NCBI RefSeq assembly: GCF_900111365.1
Contig: NZ_FOGZ01000005.1
Coordinates: 58,535-122,534 of the forward strand
Source of the DNA: Propionibacterium cyclohexanicum
GTDB taxonomy: Bacteria; Actinomycetota; Actinomycetes; Propionibacteriales; Propionibacteriaceae
Reading direction: 5' to 3'
DNA: 64,000 nucleotides
A program made the translations under genes and the position numbers. Positions 33,331 to 43,304 of the stretch are shown here, in pieces; position 1 is the first letter of the stretch, and every line of letters begins with the position of its first letter. Below the pieces are notes generated by a model. It was given only the letters and a program-made list of their open reading frames with translations, made no database searches and had not been told where the DNA came from.

Positions 33331-35841
33331 GTGTTCTCATTCCATGTCCCTCGAGCACGGCTCTTGGGGATTGTCGCGGCTACCACGCTTGTGGCCGCAG
33401 GTATTGCCATTCCCACACGACCGGCTCTGGCCGGCCCCACTCCCTCGGCGCCCACCTCGGCGACCATTACGTCCACGGGCCTCAAGCCCGGCCAGATCAA
33501 GCACACCTGGCTCATCATCCTGGAGAACAAGTCTTACGACGCGACCTTCACCGGCCTCAATCAGAACTCCTATCTGTGGAAGACGCTGCCCAGCCAGGGC
33601 GTGCTGCTGAAGAACTACTTCGGCACCGGCCACTACAGCATGGACAACTACACCTCCATGGTCTCCGGGCAGTCCGCCTCGCTCGACGTGCAGTCCGACT
33701 GCGACCAGGCGAACACCGATCTGGGTTCGGCTGCCAGCATCATCACCAAGCACAGCGGCACGCCATTCGGCCAGACCGACAACTACGGCCAGGTGCTGTC
33801 GACGAGCGGGGCCAACTCCCCGGACGGCACGAATGGCTGCACCTACCCGAAGGACACCGCCACACTGTTCAATCAGTTCGATGCGGCCGGTGTCACATGG
33901 AAGGGATATGCCCAGGATCTCGGGAATCAGCCCGGGCGCGAGGACGGGCTGGCGGGCTCGCCGGGAACGCTGGCGAACAACCCAACGACCAACCCGCGCA
34001 CGATGAAGGCGAGCGCCGCGGACAAGGCGAACGGCATCACCTCCTTCACCGGGGCCCAGGCCAACGACCAGTACGTCGCCAAGCACTTCCCCTTCCCGTG
34101 GTTCCATTCGATCATCGGCGACAAGGGTGACGGTTCCGACGCCCTCACAACGCCGGCGAACGGTGGCACCGACAGCGATTCCTCGCACATCGTGAACGCC
34201 GACGACCCTTCCAAGGGCCTCGTCGCCGATCTCGCGAAGCCTGCCAATGAGGTGCCGGCCTTCAACTGGATCACGCCGAACAACTGCTCGGACGCCCACG
34301 ATGCGGTGTGCGTGGGAAACAACCTCTCGGGGCTGTTCGACGACAACGGCAACCCGGACTACTCGCTTCCGCTCAACACCCCGCCAAAGAATCACACCGG
34401 CGGGCTCTATGCCGGGGATCTGTGGCTGAAGTACTACATCCCGCTCATCGAGAAGTCCGCAGCCTTCCAGGATGGCGGACTCATCGACATCACCTTCGAC
34501 GAGGCGAACCCGCCGTTCTACGGGATGAGCTTCAACAACGCCACCGATGACACGACCGTCGCCAAGGACGCCCGCGAGAACGAGAAGTACCAGTACTCGA
34601 ACCCCTCGAATCCGGCGGCCGATCCCGGCTACCAGCAGTACCCGGCAGGTCAGTTCCCCGAGCCCGGCCCGATGGCCAAGAACTATGTGAATGCCGACGC
34701 CGCAGGCCAGAACATCAATGGGCAGAATGTCAACTGGGAGCCCACCGGCCCGAACTCGACGCTCGACACCGACAAGTTCGGGAATCAGCTGTTCCCCGGC
34801 CCCGGCGACAACGGGTACATCACCCGCCCGCCCTCGTGTGAGCAGGACACCTCGTTGGTGAATGCCGACAAGTCGAACTGTGTCTCCGGCGCCAAGAACA
34901 CCAGTTCGAGCTTCTCGGGGAGCTCCTCGTACACTGCCACCGCACCCGCGGGCTCGACGACCGTGACGATCCCAGGTTCTGCCCAGAAGAACGTGGCGAG
35001 CACGAAGGACATCGGACGGGCAGTGACCGGCGAGGGGATTCCCGACGGCGCCTACGTGGGCCAGGTGGCCGATGCCGGGCCGACCATGGTCTCGACCTCC
35101 TCCCAGGCACCCAGCGACGCCACGATCACCCTCGTGGACAAGAACGGCAATCCGCTGCAGACAACCGCTCCGGTGACGAAGATCAGCCTCTCGGCCACCG
35201 GAATCCCGGGACATCTCACCGACGGACAGACGCCCCTGGACACCTTCAACGCCCAGGACGCCACCCCCGGCGGCGGCGCCACCGGCTCGGTGCTCATCTC
35301 CCCCTACATCAGGCCCGGGACGACCTCGACCGTGAACTACAACCACTACTCGTGGCTGCGCACGATGGAGGACATCTACCAGGTGAACAAGGGCACCGAC
35401 AACAAGCCCCTCATGGCGGGGACCGTGTCCGGCGGGATCGACGGCCTGGGCCATCTCGGGTATGCCGCGCAGGCTGGACTGGCTCCGTTCGGGACCGATG
35501 TGTTCAACAGCCTGCCCGGCGATCAGCCGAGTGCCTCGCCATCGGCGTCCAGCTCGGCCTCGTCGTCCAGCTCCGCCCAGAGCCCGTCGTCATCGGGGAG
35601 CCCCGCTGCGCCCGCCTCCTCGGCGTCCAGCTCGGCCTCGCCGTCCGGCTCTGCCTCGGCGTCCTCTCCGGCGCCAGGGAACGCCAGCTCCGCTCAGGCA
35701 CCGGGCGCCACGCCCGGGCGAGCCAATCCGGGGCTGCCGCTCACTGGCAGTGAGCTCGGTGGCGTGGCACTGGCTGGCGTTGCTGCGGCCGCCGGTGCAG
35801 CGGCCCTCACCCGGGCAATCGTCCGGCGCCGGCGCGACTGA
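33331..35841 (+). CDS. Sortase-anchored phosphoesterase (acid phosphatase / phospholipase C-like)
   Basis: 836 residues. Signal peptide: a basic start, the hydrophobic core LLGIVAATTLVAAGIAI and a cleavage site after RPALA. The catalytic domain belongs to the phosphoesterase superfamily with alkaline-phosphatase-like fold: WLIILENKSYDATF (metal-binding Glu-Asn), GHYSMDNYTSMVSGQ and IDITFDEA. A Ser/Ala/Pro-rich linker of about 80 residues leads to LPLTG (802-806), a hydrophobic helix and RRRRD: a sortase signal, so the enzyme is wall-linked. The GTG at 33331 is chosen because earlier frames would run through the PHO-box and lack a signal peptide. Confidence 0.85.
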   Translation: MFSFHVPRARLLGIVAATTLVAAGIAIPTRPALAGPTPSAPTSATITSTGLKPGQIKHTWLIILENKSYDATFTGLNQNSYLWKTLPSQGVLLKNYFGTGHYSMDNYTSMVSGQSASLDVQSDCDQANTDLGSAASIITKHSGTPFGQTDNYGQVLSTSGANSPDGTNGCTYPKDTATLFNQFDAAGVTWKGYAQDLGNQPGREDGLAGSPGTLANNPTTNPRTMKASAADKANGITSFTGAQANDQYVAKHFPFPWFHSIIGDKGDGSDALTTPANGGTDSDSSHIVNADDPSKGLVADLAKPANEVPAFNWITPNNCSDAHDAVCVGNNLSGLFDDNGNPDYSLPLNTPPKNHTGGLYAGDLWLKYYIPLIEKSAAFQDGGLIDITFDEANPPFYGMSFNNATDDTTVAKDARENEKYQYSNPSNPAADPGYQQYPAGQFPEPGPMAKNYVNADAAGQNINGQNVNWEPTGPNSTLDTDKFGNQLFPGPGDNGYITRPPSCEQDTSLVNADKSNCVSGAKNTSSSFSGSSSYTATAPAGSTTVTIPGSAQKNVASTKDIGRAVTGEGIPDGAYVGQVADAGPTMVSTSSQAPSDATITLVDKNGNPLQTTAPVTKISLSATGIPGHLTDGQTPLDTFNAQDATPGGGATGSVLISPYIRPGTTSTVNYNHYSWLRTMEDIYQVNKGTDNKPLMAGTVSGGIDGLGHLGYAAQAGLAPFGTDVFNSLPGDQPSASPSASSSASSSSSAQSPSSSGSPAAPASSASSSASPSGSASASSPAPGNASSAQAPGATPGRANPGLPLTGSELGGVALAGVAAAAGAAALTRAIVRRRRD

Positions 35842-35857
35842 GCCGTGTCCGCATCGT

Positions 35858-35883
35858 GTGCCCCGGGCTCCGGCCCGGGGCAC
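35858..35883. terminator. Hairpin terminator after the phosphoesterase gene
   Basis: A perfect 11-base-pair GC stem (arms 35858-35868 and 35873-35883, four-base loop) lies 16 bases after the stop. No T-tract. It separates the phosphoesterase from the downstream lipoprotein. Confidence 0.65.
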
Positions 35884-35904
35884 CGTCCCAGGAAGTGAAG
35901 GAAA

Positions 35905-36525
35905 ATGACCATTCGCAAGAAACCCACGGTGCGGCCCGCCATGTGGCGTCGGGCGGCTGGTGCCGTGCTGGCCGCCGGCCTGCTGAGCGCTGCGGCAGCC
36001 GGCTGCGCGGCGGCGAGTTCGCCTGCCGCAACCAGCCCCAGCGAGCAGCGAGTGCAGCTGGCGTCCAGGTCGCTGCCCAGCTATCTGCCCAGCGGCTCGA
36101 CGGGCAATCAGCTCATTGCCGGAACGGCGGCCACACCTGCCGTCTCCATGCAGGGGGTGGCGGTCCGCGTCGTGCTCAAGGACAACAGCAGCGTCGTGAC
36201 GAACGTCGTCGGCCCCGATGTCGACCGCACCAGCGGTGACCCTGAGGCCTCCTCCGTGGACTGCGGCTTCACGCTCAGCTTCCAGCAGGCATCTGCGCCG
36301 ATCCCCTTGGATCTCGCCACAGTGACGGCCACCGACGACGCCGGGGGAATCCACCATCTGGAACTGGCGCCGGGGCAGGGAGCACCGCCCGCAACGATCA
36401 ACCCGGGCCAGACCCTGACAGTGAAGGTGCACGCCTGGCTGCCCTCGGGCGAGGGCTTGATCCGCTGGGCACCCGACGGCAGACACGTGGCTGCGGTCTG
36501 GGACTACATCGCCGAGATCGACTGA
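35905..36525 (+). CDS. Secreted lipoprotein of unknown function
   Basis: 206 residues. A basic start, a hydrophobic core and the lipobox AAGC (near residue 33) mark a lipoprotein. The mature part has a disordered Ser/Ala linker and a beta-rich domain (VAVRVVLKDNSSVVTNVV; VDCGFTLSFQQ; LTVKVHAWLPSGEGLIRW) that could be an immunoglobulin-like fold. I do not recognise the family. A GGAAG ribosome site precedes the ATG. It follows the sortase-anchored phosphoesterase, so it may share its surface role, but a strong hairpin lies between them. Confidence 0.7.
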   Translation: MTIRKKPTVRPAMWRRAAGAVLAAGLLSAAAAGCAAASSPAATSPSEQRVQLASRSLPSYLPSGSTGNQLIAGTAATPAVSMQGVAVRVVLKDNSSVVTNVVGPDVDRTSGDPEASSVDCGFTLSFQQASAPIPLDLATVTATDDAGGIHHLELAPGQGAPPATINPGQTLTVKVHAWLPSGEGLIRWAPDGRHVAAVWDYIAEID

Positions 36526-36540
36526 GGGCCTGACACTGCC

Positions 36541-36592
36541 CGCCCGGCTGCACCTGGTCCGATTCCTCATCGGGGCCAGGTGCAGCCGGGCG
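36541..36592. terminator. Bidirectional hairpin between lipoprotein and ACT-domain genes
   Basis: Perfect 17-base-pair stem (36541-36557 with 36576-36592) and an 18-base loop in the gap between two converging genes. It is the longest perfect inverted repeat seen in the window and most likely stops transcription from both directions. Confidence 0.75.
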
Positions 36593-36621
36593 TCAGGGCT
36601 CGCCTCGGGCGAACCGTCGGA

Positions 36622-37245
36622 TCAGCGGGCAGCCGATGCCAGGTGCTCGAGACGGAACAGCTCGGAGTCGAGGAAGGCCGGGCCGCCCTGGCGCCCCAGC
36701 AGCAGCGTGCGCTGCTCGTCGACGGGAGCGCCGGCGACCGTCACCTCACCCCAGTCGGGCATCCAGTCAGCACCCATCTCGCGTCGCACCGGAGCAGAGA
36801 GATCTCCCAGGGCATCGATCTGGGCAGGGGTGAACTCGGGTGCCTTGTCGGTGGCGTGCACCACTTCGCGGGTCTGTCGGTTCACGAGCGCGGCCCATTC
36901 GCAGCGGAAGACTGTCGTCGCATCGTCGGTGAGAATCTGGGCGGCCCGGCCGCGGTGCTTCGACATCCGGTTGATGGCCTCGATATCGCTCTCGATGTTC
37001 CACTGGTCGGGATAGCGCGAGAGCCACAGGACGCGCACATCGGGCACCTCGGCACAGGCACTGATGATCGTCTCGGCGAGGGAACCGGGCGGCATGGTGA
37101 GGATGAAATCGTCGATGACGCTGCCGTCCCCGTGCTTCTCCACGATCTCGATGGCACTGATGTCGGCGCCCACCGTTCCCATGGCCGTGGCGACATGGCC
37201 CAGGGCACCGGGACGGTCTGGCAGTTCTACGCGCAGGAGCAACAC
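36622..37245 (-). CDS. ACT-domain protein (Rv3013-like)
   Basis: 207 residues. The N-terminal 75 residues are an ACT domain (LLRVELPDRPGALGHVATAMGT, then ADISAIEIVE), the usual small-molecule binding module of amino-acid metabolism regulators; the C-terminal part is family-specific. The gene lies beside gatC in many actinobacteria, and that context is kept here in divergent orientation. The start is GTG at 37245. The ligand is unknown. Confidence 0.83.
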   Translation of the reverse strand: MLLLRVELPDRPGALGHVATAMGTVGADISAIEIVEKHGDGSVIDDFILTMPPGSLAETIISACAEVPDVRVLWLSRYPDQWNIESDIEAINRMSKHRGRAAQILTDDATTVFRCEWAALVNRQTREVVHATDKAPEFTPAQIDALGDLSAPVRREMGADWMPDWGEVTVAGAPVDEQRTLLLGRQGGPAFLDSELFRLEHLASAAR

Positions 37246-37473
37246 GCCCCAAGTGTGTCAAACTCGCCAAACGACAGCCGAGCGGTCTGGGTAAAAGTCT
37301 TGTTTCGCGCTGGGAGCACCGGTGTGCTGTCCGCCTCCCGCGAGCGGGCGCTGCGGCACCGATGAGGACCCTGCCGGCAGACCGATAGGATGGGCCCTCG
37401 GAACCCTCCGGCGGGCACCGCCGAGCGCGCAGCAACGGCGGACAGCTGTCCGTCCATGAAGGAGCAGGTGATC

Positions 37474-37776
37474 GTGGCCGTTTCTCCCCAGGATGTCAGC
37501 CGGCTTGCCGACTTGGCACGGATCGAGCTCACCGACCAGGAGCTGGCAGAGCTGGCCCCCCAGATCGACGTGATCCTCGATGCCGTCGCTTCGGTGTCCG
37601 AGGTCGCCGATCTGGACATCGCGCCGATTTCCCATGCCGTGCAGCAGACCAATGTGATGCGCGAGGACATCTGCACGCCGTCCTTCGCACCCGAGGCGAT
37701 GCTGGCCGGCGCCCCCGCAGTCGTCGAGCAGCGGTTCCGCGTTCCGCGCATCATCGACGACTCGAACGCGCAGTGA
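37474..37776 (+). CDS. gatC: Asp/Glu-tRNA amidotransferase subunit C
   Basis: 100 residues. GatC is the small clamp of GatCAB, which converts Glu-tRNA(Gln) and Asp-tRNA(Asn) to the amides. [17 protein letters not shown] and the C-terminal [11 protein letters not shown] ... RVPRIID are typical. The GTG at 37474 has AAGGAG nine bases upstream; an ATG six codons earlier contains this ribosome site and is less likely. The stop overlaps the first possible gatA GTG. Confidence 0.95.
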   Translation: MAVSPQDVSRLADLARIELTDQELAELAPQIDVILDAVASVSEVADLDIAPISHAVQQTNVMREDICTPSFAPEAMLAGAPAVVEQRFRVPRIIDDSNAQ

Positions 37777-37784
37777 GGCAGAAC

Positions 37785-39314
37785 GTGACGACGGACATCT
37801 ATCGGGCCGACGCTCTCGAGCTCGGGCGGCGCATTGCGGCCGGCGAACAGAGCAGCGTTGAGATCACCCAGGCCTTCCTCGACCAGATCGATGCCGTGGA
37901 GCCGCAGGTGCATGCCTTCCTCAGCGTCGATCACCACGGCGCCCTGGAACAGGCTGCGGCGGTTGACGCGCGGCGTGCCGCCGGCGAGGACCTGCCCTCA
38001 CCGCTCGCCGGCGTCCCGGTGGCGGTGAAGGATCTGCTGTGCTACCGCAACTTGCCCACGACGGCGGGGTCCAGGATCCTGGAAGGCTGGCGGTCTCCCT
38101 ATGACGCCACGGTCGTGCGCAAGATGCTCGAGGCCGGCCTGGTGATCCTCGGCAAGACCAATCTTGACGAGTTCGCGTGCGGCGGCTCCACCGAGACCTC
38201 GGGTTTCGGCCCGACTCGCAATCCGTGGGATCTCGACCGGATTCCCGGCGGATCCAGTGGCGGCTCGGTGGCGGCGATCGCTGCCTGGGAGGCGCCACTG
38301 GCGATCGGGACCGACACTGGAGGGTCGATCCGCCAGCCCGCCGCGATGACCGGAACTGTCGGTGTCAAGCCCACCTATGGTGCCGTGAGCCGTTACGGGA
38401 TCATTGCCATGGCCTCCAGCCTTGACCAGTGCGGGCCATGTGCCCGCACGGTTGCCGATGCGGCCGCCCTGCACGAGATCATTGCCGGCTACGACCCGGC
38501 GGACTCCACCTCGCTCGACGTCGCAGTGCCAGCGGTCCTGTCCGCGGCCCGCAACGGCGACGTGAGCGGGATGCGCATCGGTGTCGTCACGGAACTCGGC
38601 GGTGAGGGATATGCGCCGGGAGTGGAGCAGCGGTTCGCCGAGACGCTCGACCTTCTCGCCAAGGCCGGGGCTGAGATCGTCGAGGTGAGCTGCCCGCATT
38701 TCGAGCAGGCGATGGCCACCTACTACCTCATCATGCCCAGCGAGATGTCGAGCAATCTGGCTCGCTACGATGCGATGCGCTACGGCCTGCGGGTCGGCGA
38801 CGATGCCAGGCACTCCGCGGAGCAGGTCATGAGGGCGACCCGGGGCCAGGGTTTCGGGGCCGAGGTGAAGCGCCGCATCATCCTGGGCACCTATGCGTTG
38901 TCGGCGGGCTACTACGACGCCTACTACGGCTCGGCGCAGAAGATGCGCACCCTGATAGCCCGCGATGTCGAGGCAGCCTTCCAACAGGCCGACGTGCTCG
39001 TCTCGCCCGTGGCGCCCACCACCGCGTACCGGCTCGGTGAGAAGGTCGATGACCCGCTCGCCATGTACAAGGGCGATCTGTGCACCATCCCCAGCAACCT
39101 GGCTGGGCTGGCTGCCGGCTCGTTCCCCTGCGGCCTCGACCCGAACGACGGTCTTCCGGTCGGCTTCCAGGTGATGGCGCCGGTGCTCGGCGACGACCGT
39201 GTGTACCGGGTGGGGGCCGCTCTCGAACGCGAATTGCGCGCCCAGTGGGGTGGCCCGCTGCTGGCGAAGGCGCCCGCATTGGCCGGTTCGAAGCTCAAGG
39301 GAGACAGCAAGTGA
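37785..39314 (+). CDS. gatA: Asp/Glu-tRNA amidotransferase subunit A
   Basis: 509 residues. GatA is the glutaminase that supplies ammonia to GatB. The amidase signature triad is visible: Lys in VAVKDLL, cis-Ser in GGSSGGS and nucleophile Ser in [15 protein letters not shown] at 37785 has a weak AGG upstream; GTG at 37773 overlapping the gatC stop is equally possible. Its stop overlaps the gatB GTG (GTGA). Confidence 0.97.
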   Translation: MTTDIYRADALELGRRIAAGEQSSVEITQAFLDQIDAVEPQVHAFLSVDHHGALEQAAAVDARRAAGEDLPSPLAGVPVAVKDLLCYRNLPTTAGSRILEGWRSPYDATVVRKMLEAGLVILGKTNLDEFACGGSTETSGFGPTRNPWDLDRIPGGSSGGSVAAIAAWEAPLAIGTDTGGSIRQPAAMTGTVGVKPTYGAVSRYGIIAMASSLDQCGPCARTVADAAALHEIIAGYDPADSTSLDVAVPAVLSAARNGDVSGMRIGVVTELGGEGYAPGVEQRFAETLDLLAKAGAEIVEVSCPHFEQAMATYYLIMPSEMSSNLARYDAMRYGLRVGDDARHSAEQVMRATRGQGFGAEVKRRIILGTYALSAGYYDAYYGSAQKMRTLIARDVEAAFQQADVLVSPVAPTTAYRLGEKVDDPLAMYKGDLCTIPSNLAGLAAGSFPCGLDPNDGLPVGFQVMAPVLGDDRVYRVGAALERELRAQWGGPLLAKAPALAGSKLKGDSK

Positions 39315-40822
39315 GCAGCGAGTACAGCACCGACGAACTCATGGACTACGACGAGGTGATGCGCCGCTTCGATGTCGTGCTCGGTCTCGAGGTGCACGTC
39401 GAGCTGAACACCAGGTCGAAGATGTGGTGTGGCTGCTCGACCGAATTCGGTGCCGAGCCCAACACGCACACCTGCCCGGTCTGCCTTGGCCTGCCCGGCT
39501 CGCTGCCCGTGGTGAACAAGAAGGCGGTCGAGGCTGCCATCCGTATCGGCCTGTCCCTGGGCTGCTCGATCGCGCCGTGGTGCCGCTTCGCCCGCAAGCA
39601 GTACTTCTATCCCGACATGCCCAAGAACTACCAGGTCAGCCAGTATGACGAGCCGATCGCCTTCGATGGCGAGGTCACCCTCGAGCTCGACGGCGAGCGC
39701 TATGTGGTGCCCATCGAGCGCGCCCACATGGAGGAGGACGCCGGGAAGTCGGTGCACATGGGCGGTTCGACCGGACGCATCCAGGGCTCCGACTATTCGC
39801 TGATGGACTACAACCGCGCCGGCGTGCCGCTCATCGAGATCGTCACCAAGCCGATCTTCGGCACCGGCACGAGGGGTCCCGAGGTGGCGCGCGCCTATAT
39901 GGCTTTTCTTCGCGATATGGTGCGGGCGCTGGGGGTGAGCGAGGCGCGGATGGAGCAGGGGAACCTGCGCTGCGACGCGAATGTCTCGCTCATGCCGAAG
40001 GGGTCCACGCAGCTGGGCACCCGCTCGGAGACGAAGAATGTGAACTCTCTGCGCAGCGTCGAGGCGGCCCTGCGCTATGAGATCTGCCGCCAGGGTGCTG
40101 TGCTGGCGGCGGGGGGCCGGGTCAAGCAGGAAACCCGGATGTGGAACGAGACCGGGGAGTTCACCACCTCCGGCCGATCCAAGGAACAGGCCGAGGACTA
40201 CCGCTATCTGCCCGAACCGGATCTCGTGCCGGTGGCGCCTTCGCGTGAATGGGTGGAGGAATTGCGAGCCTCGCTTCCCGAGCTGCCGGCCGCGAAGGCT
40301 GCTCGGCTGCGCAAGGAGTGGGGGTTCTCTGAGCTCGAGATGCGCGACATCCACGGCAGCGAGGGGGCGCTCGACCTCATCGAGGCGACCGTCGCGGCAG
40401 GTGCCGATCCGGCCTCGGCGCGCAAGTGGTGGATTACCGAACTGGCGCGGCAGGCCAACGAGGCCGGGGTGCCGCTGGCCGAGGTGGGTGTCAGCGCCGA
40501 GCAGGTGGCGCGGGTGCAGAGGCTTGTGGACGCCGGCAGCCTCAACGACCGGCTGGCCCGCACGGTTCTCGCGGCGGTGGCCGCGGGGCAGGGCGAACCA
40601 GAGGTCATCATCGAACGGCGGGGACTGGCGATCGTCTCCGATGAGGGGGCCCTCGCCGCGGCGGTGGCTGCGGCGATCGAGGCGAATCCCGGCGTGGCGG
40701 AGAAGATCCGCGGTGGCAAGGTGCAGGCGGCCGGAGCGCTCATCGGTGCGGTCATGAAGCAGATGCACGGGAAGGCGGACGCCGCCAGGGTACGCGAGCT
40801 GGTGCTGGAGCAGCTGTCCTGA
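39311..40822 (+). CDS. gatB: Asp/Glu-tRNA amidotransferase subunit B
   Basis: 503 residues, standard length. GatB phosphorylates the misacylated aminoacyl group and amidates it. It shows [10 protein letters not shown], the zinc-binding [19 protein letters not shown] and [13 protein letters not shown], and the C-terminal YqeY-like tail domain. The GTG at 39311 overlaps the gatA stop and has AGGGAG nine bases upstream. The upstream open frame to 39080 is within gatA and rejected. Confidence 0.97.
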   Translation: MSSEYSTDELMDYDEVMRRFDVVLGLEVHVELNTRSKMWCGCSTEFGAEPNTHTCPVCLGLPGSLPVVNKKAVEAAIRIGLSLGCSIAPWCRFARKQYFYPDMPKNYQVSQYDEPIAFDGEVTLELDGERYVVPIERAHMEEDAGKSVHMGGSTGRIQGSDYSLMDYNRAGVPLIEIVTKPIFGTGTRGPEVARAYMAFLRDMVRALGVSEARMEQGNLRCDANVSLMPKGSTQLGTRSETKNVNSLRSVEAALRYEICRQGAVLAAGGRVKQETRMWNETGEFTTSGRSKEQAEDYRYLPEPDLVPVAPSREWVEELRASLPELPAAKAARLRKEWGFSELEMRDIHGSEGALDLIEATVAAGADPASARKWWITELARQANEAGVPLAEVGVSAEQVARVQRLVDAGSLNDRLARTVLAAVAAGQGEPEVIIERRGLAIVSDEGALAAAVAAAIEANPGVAEKIRGGKVQAAGALIGAVMKQMHGKADAARVRELVLEQLS

Positions 40823-40992
40823 GCTGCCGGGCGCCCTTAGTGGCGCTCGTGGCCGAGGGTGCCCGGCGCTTCCCGCAGTGATCGCGCTCTGGGCAATGAT
40901 CTCTTTTGGGTAACCATTCTGCGGTTGCGTGGACACCGGCATTCCGGGCGCGGCAATCTGTGAGGGAGCCACGGACAGAGCTGTCCGGGCGA

Positions 40993-41006
40993 GGTCAATG
41001 TTGACC
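40993..41006. promoter_or_regulatory. Palindrome GGTCAA-tg-TTGACC upstream of the sugar ABC importer
   Basis: Six-base perfect arms with a two-base centre lie 22 bases before the ATG of the binding-protein gene, the position expected for a repressor operator. The 206-base region from the gatB stop also holds AT-richer DNA near 40895-40920, a possible promoter. No regulator gene is adjacent. Confidence 0.4.
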
Positions 41007-41028
41007 CACGGCCCTTGAAGGGGGAGTC

Positions 41029-42327
41029 ATGCACATTCAGAGGCGTTCGCTGTTTGTGGCAGCCGCAGTCATGGCTGCTGCAGCCGGATGCGGCAGCAAC
41101 GGCAGCGATTCTTCATCCACCGCAACCGGTGCCTCCACGGCGGCAGGCGGCGCCGGCGGCGATGTCGGTGTCTACACCTGGTGGGCGGACGGTTCGGAGA
41201 AGGAGGGCCTGGACGCCCTCGTGACGCTGTTCAAGGAGCAGTTCCCGAACAACACCTTCGTGAACCTGGCCGTCGCAGGCGGTTCGGGATCCAACGCCAA
41301 GGCGAAGCTGGCGTCCGATCTGGCCAACGGCAATCCGCCGGACACCTTCCAGGCCCATGCCGGAGGCGAACTCACCGACTACATCGACAATGAGCAGGTC
41401 GAGCCGGTCGACGACATCATCAGCGCACTCGGCGGCTCGTCCGTCTACCCGAAGACGCTGCTCGACCTCATCACCGTCGGCGGGCATGTGTATTCGGTGC
41501 CCTGCGATATCCATCGCGCCAATATGGTGTGGACGAACACCAGCCTGCTGAGCAAGGCCGGTGTCAGCTCCGATCCCACGAGCGTCTCCGCGTGGCTGGC
41601 CGATCTGGAGAAGGTGAAGGGCTCGGGTGTGGCGACCCCGCTGAGCATCGGAGGCACATGGACGCAGACCCAGCTGTTCGAGTCGATCCTCGCCGCGAAC
41701 CTCGGCCAGAGTGCCTACACGGCGCTGTTCACCAAGTCGGGTTCGTGGACGGGCAGCGATGTCACCCGGTCGATCGACGATCTCAAGCAGGCGCTGACCT
41801 TCGCGAACACGGCATCTGACGGCGACGACTGGGTGAACGCCACGGACATGGTCGGGAGCGGGCAGGCCGCCTACAACCTCATGGGTGACTGGGCACTGGC
41901 CGAATTCACCTCCAAGGGCCTGACCTGGGGCAAGGAGTACTCCTCGTTCCCGCTCGTCGGCATGGACCAGACCTTCGGCTTCCTGGCGGACTCGTTCACC
42001 CTTCCCAAGGGGGCGAAGAACCCGGGGGGCGCCAAGGACTGGCTCAACCTGGTCGGCGGCGCGGAAGGCCAGCGGGTCTTCAACCTCAAGAAGGGCTCGA
42101 TCCCGCCGCGCACCGACGTGCCGGCCTCGGCGTTCCCGGAATACCAGCAGAAGACGATGGACTCGTTCAAGACCGACAAGATCGTGCCCTCCATCGCCCA
42201 CGGCGCTGCAGTGTCGCTGGCGTGGAGCTCGGAGATCAATACCGCGATGAGCGCCTTCTACCAGAGCAAGGACACTGCCAAGCTCCAGTCCGCCCTGGCA
42301 GCTGCGCACGACAAGTACGCCGCGTAA
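41029..42327 (+). CDS. ABC sugar importer, extracellular solute-binding lipoprotein
   Basis: 432 residues. The signal sequence ends in the lipobox AAGC (near residue 21). The body is a family 1 solute-binding protein: VGVYTWWADGSEKEGLDALVTLFKEQFPN, then NPPDTFQAHAGGEL, and YNLMGDWALAEF, features of glucose/mannose or oligosaccharide binders. AAGGGGGAG precedes the ATG. It is first in a three-gene operon with two permeases; no ATPase gene follows, so a shared MsiK-type ATPase elsewhere is likely needed. Confidence 0.92.
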   Translation: MHIQRRSLFVAAAVMAAAAGCGSNGSDSSSTATGASTAAGGAGGDVGVYTWWADGSEKEGLDALVTLFKEQFPNNTFVNLAVAGGSGSNAKAKLASDLANGNPPDTFQAHAGGELTDYIDNEQVEPVDDIISALGGSSVYPKTLLDLITVGGHVYSVPCDIHRANMVWTNTSLLSKAGVSSDPTSVSAWLADLEKVKGSGVATPLSIGGTWTQTQLFESILAANLGQSAYTALFTKSGSWTGSDVTRSIDDLKQALTFANTASDGDDWVNATDMVGSGQAAYNLMGDWALAEFTSKGLTWGKEYSSFPLVGMDQTFGFLADSFTLPKGAKNPGGAKDWLNLVGGAEGQRVFNLKKGSIPPRTDVPASAFPEYQQKTMDSFKTDKIVPSIAHGAAVSLAWSSEINTAMSAFYQSKDTAKLQSALAAAHDKYAA

Positions 42328-42408
42328 CCACACCGTCGTGCTCCGCCGGCAGGCCGGCTCGCGTCGGCCTGCCGTGCGGTGCCATGTGTCCGCGTCGAAA
42401 GGGAGGAC

Positions 42409-43299
42409 ATGAAGGGCATTCGTCGGTGGGGGCCGAGCCTCTTGTTCGTCGCCCCGTCCATCATTCTCGTCGGAGTATTCGTCTACGGATTCATCGGGCG
42501 AACAGTCGTGGAGTCGTTCTCGCACGTCGTGACGAGATCTGGGAGGACCAGGGCACCCGGCGGTTTCGGGAACTATGCGCAGCTGATCGGAGACAGCCGC
42601 TATCAGCATGCGCTGTGGAATCTTCTCGTGCTCACCGTGGTGTTCGTGGCAGGCACGATGATCTTCGGGTTGCTGTGGGCGCTGCTGCTGGAACGGGGCG
42701 TCAACGGTGAGGGCGTGTTCCGCTCCATCTTCCTGTTCCCGATGGCCGTGTCGTTCGTTGCGGCCGGCGTCGTATGGCGCTGGCTGCTGTCGCCGGCCCA
42801 GGGCGAGAATGCCGTCGGATTGAATAAGCTCCTGCAGTACATGGGGCTCTCGCAGCTGCAGTCCTCATGGTGGTCTGCCGGCCGGTTCAATATGGCTGCC
42901 ATGGCGATTCCGGCGGTGTGGCAGCTGTCGGGCTACATCATGGCGCTGTTCCTGTCGGGATTCCGTGGCATCTCCACGGATCAGCGTGAGGCGGCGCGCG
43001 TGGACGGCGCCACGGAACTGCAGCTCTACCGCTATGTGCTGTTCCCGCAGCTGTCGCCGATCGCGCTCAGCGCGCTCATCATCGTGGGGCACATGTCGAT
43101 GAAGATGTTCGACCTCATCTACTCGATCGCCGGCCCGAACTCCTATACCGCGGAGGTCCCGGCGACGCTCATGTGGGCCCAGATGTTCCAGCTCAACGAT
43201 GCGACGGCTGCCGCCGTCAACGCCACACTCCTGCTCATCATCGTTGCGGTGCTCGTGGTGCCCTATCTCATCTACACCAATCGTTCTGAGAAGGGCTAG
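42409..43299 (+). CDS. ABC sugar importer permease 1 (MalF/UgpA-like)
   Basis: 296 residues with six membrane helices. The EAA coupling motif is EAARVDGATELQLYRYVLFPQLSP, here split as EAARVDGA and FPQLSP, near residues 190-215. The ATG at 42409 has AGGGAGG directly upstream. It pairs with the next gene to form the channel. Confidence 0.93.
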   Translation: MKGIRRWGPSLLFVAPSIILVGVFVYGFIGRTVVESFSHVVTRSGRTRAPGGFGNYAQLIGDSRYQHALWNLLVLTVVFVAGTMIFGLLWALLLERGVNGEGVFRSIFLFPMAVSFVAAGVVWRWLLSPAQGENAVGLNKLLQYMGLSQLQSSWWSAGRFNMAAMAIPAVWQLSGYIMALFLSGFRGISTDQREAARVDGATELQLYRYVLFPQLSPIALSALIIVGHMSMKMFDLIYSIAGPNSYTAEVPATLMWAQMFQLNDATAAAVNATLLLIIVAVLVVPYLIYTNRSEKG

Positions 43300-43304
43300 C
43301 GCAG

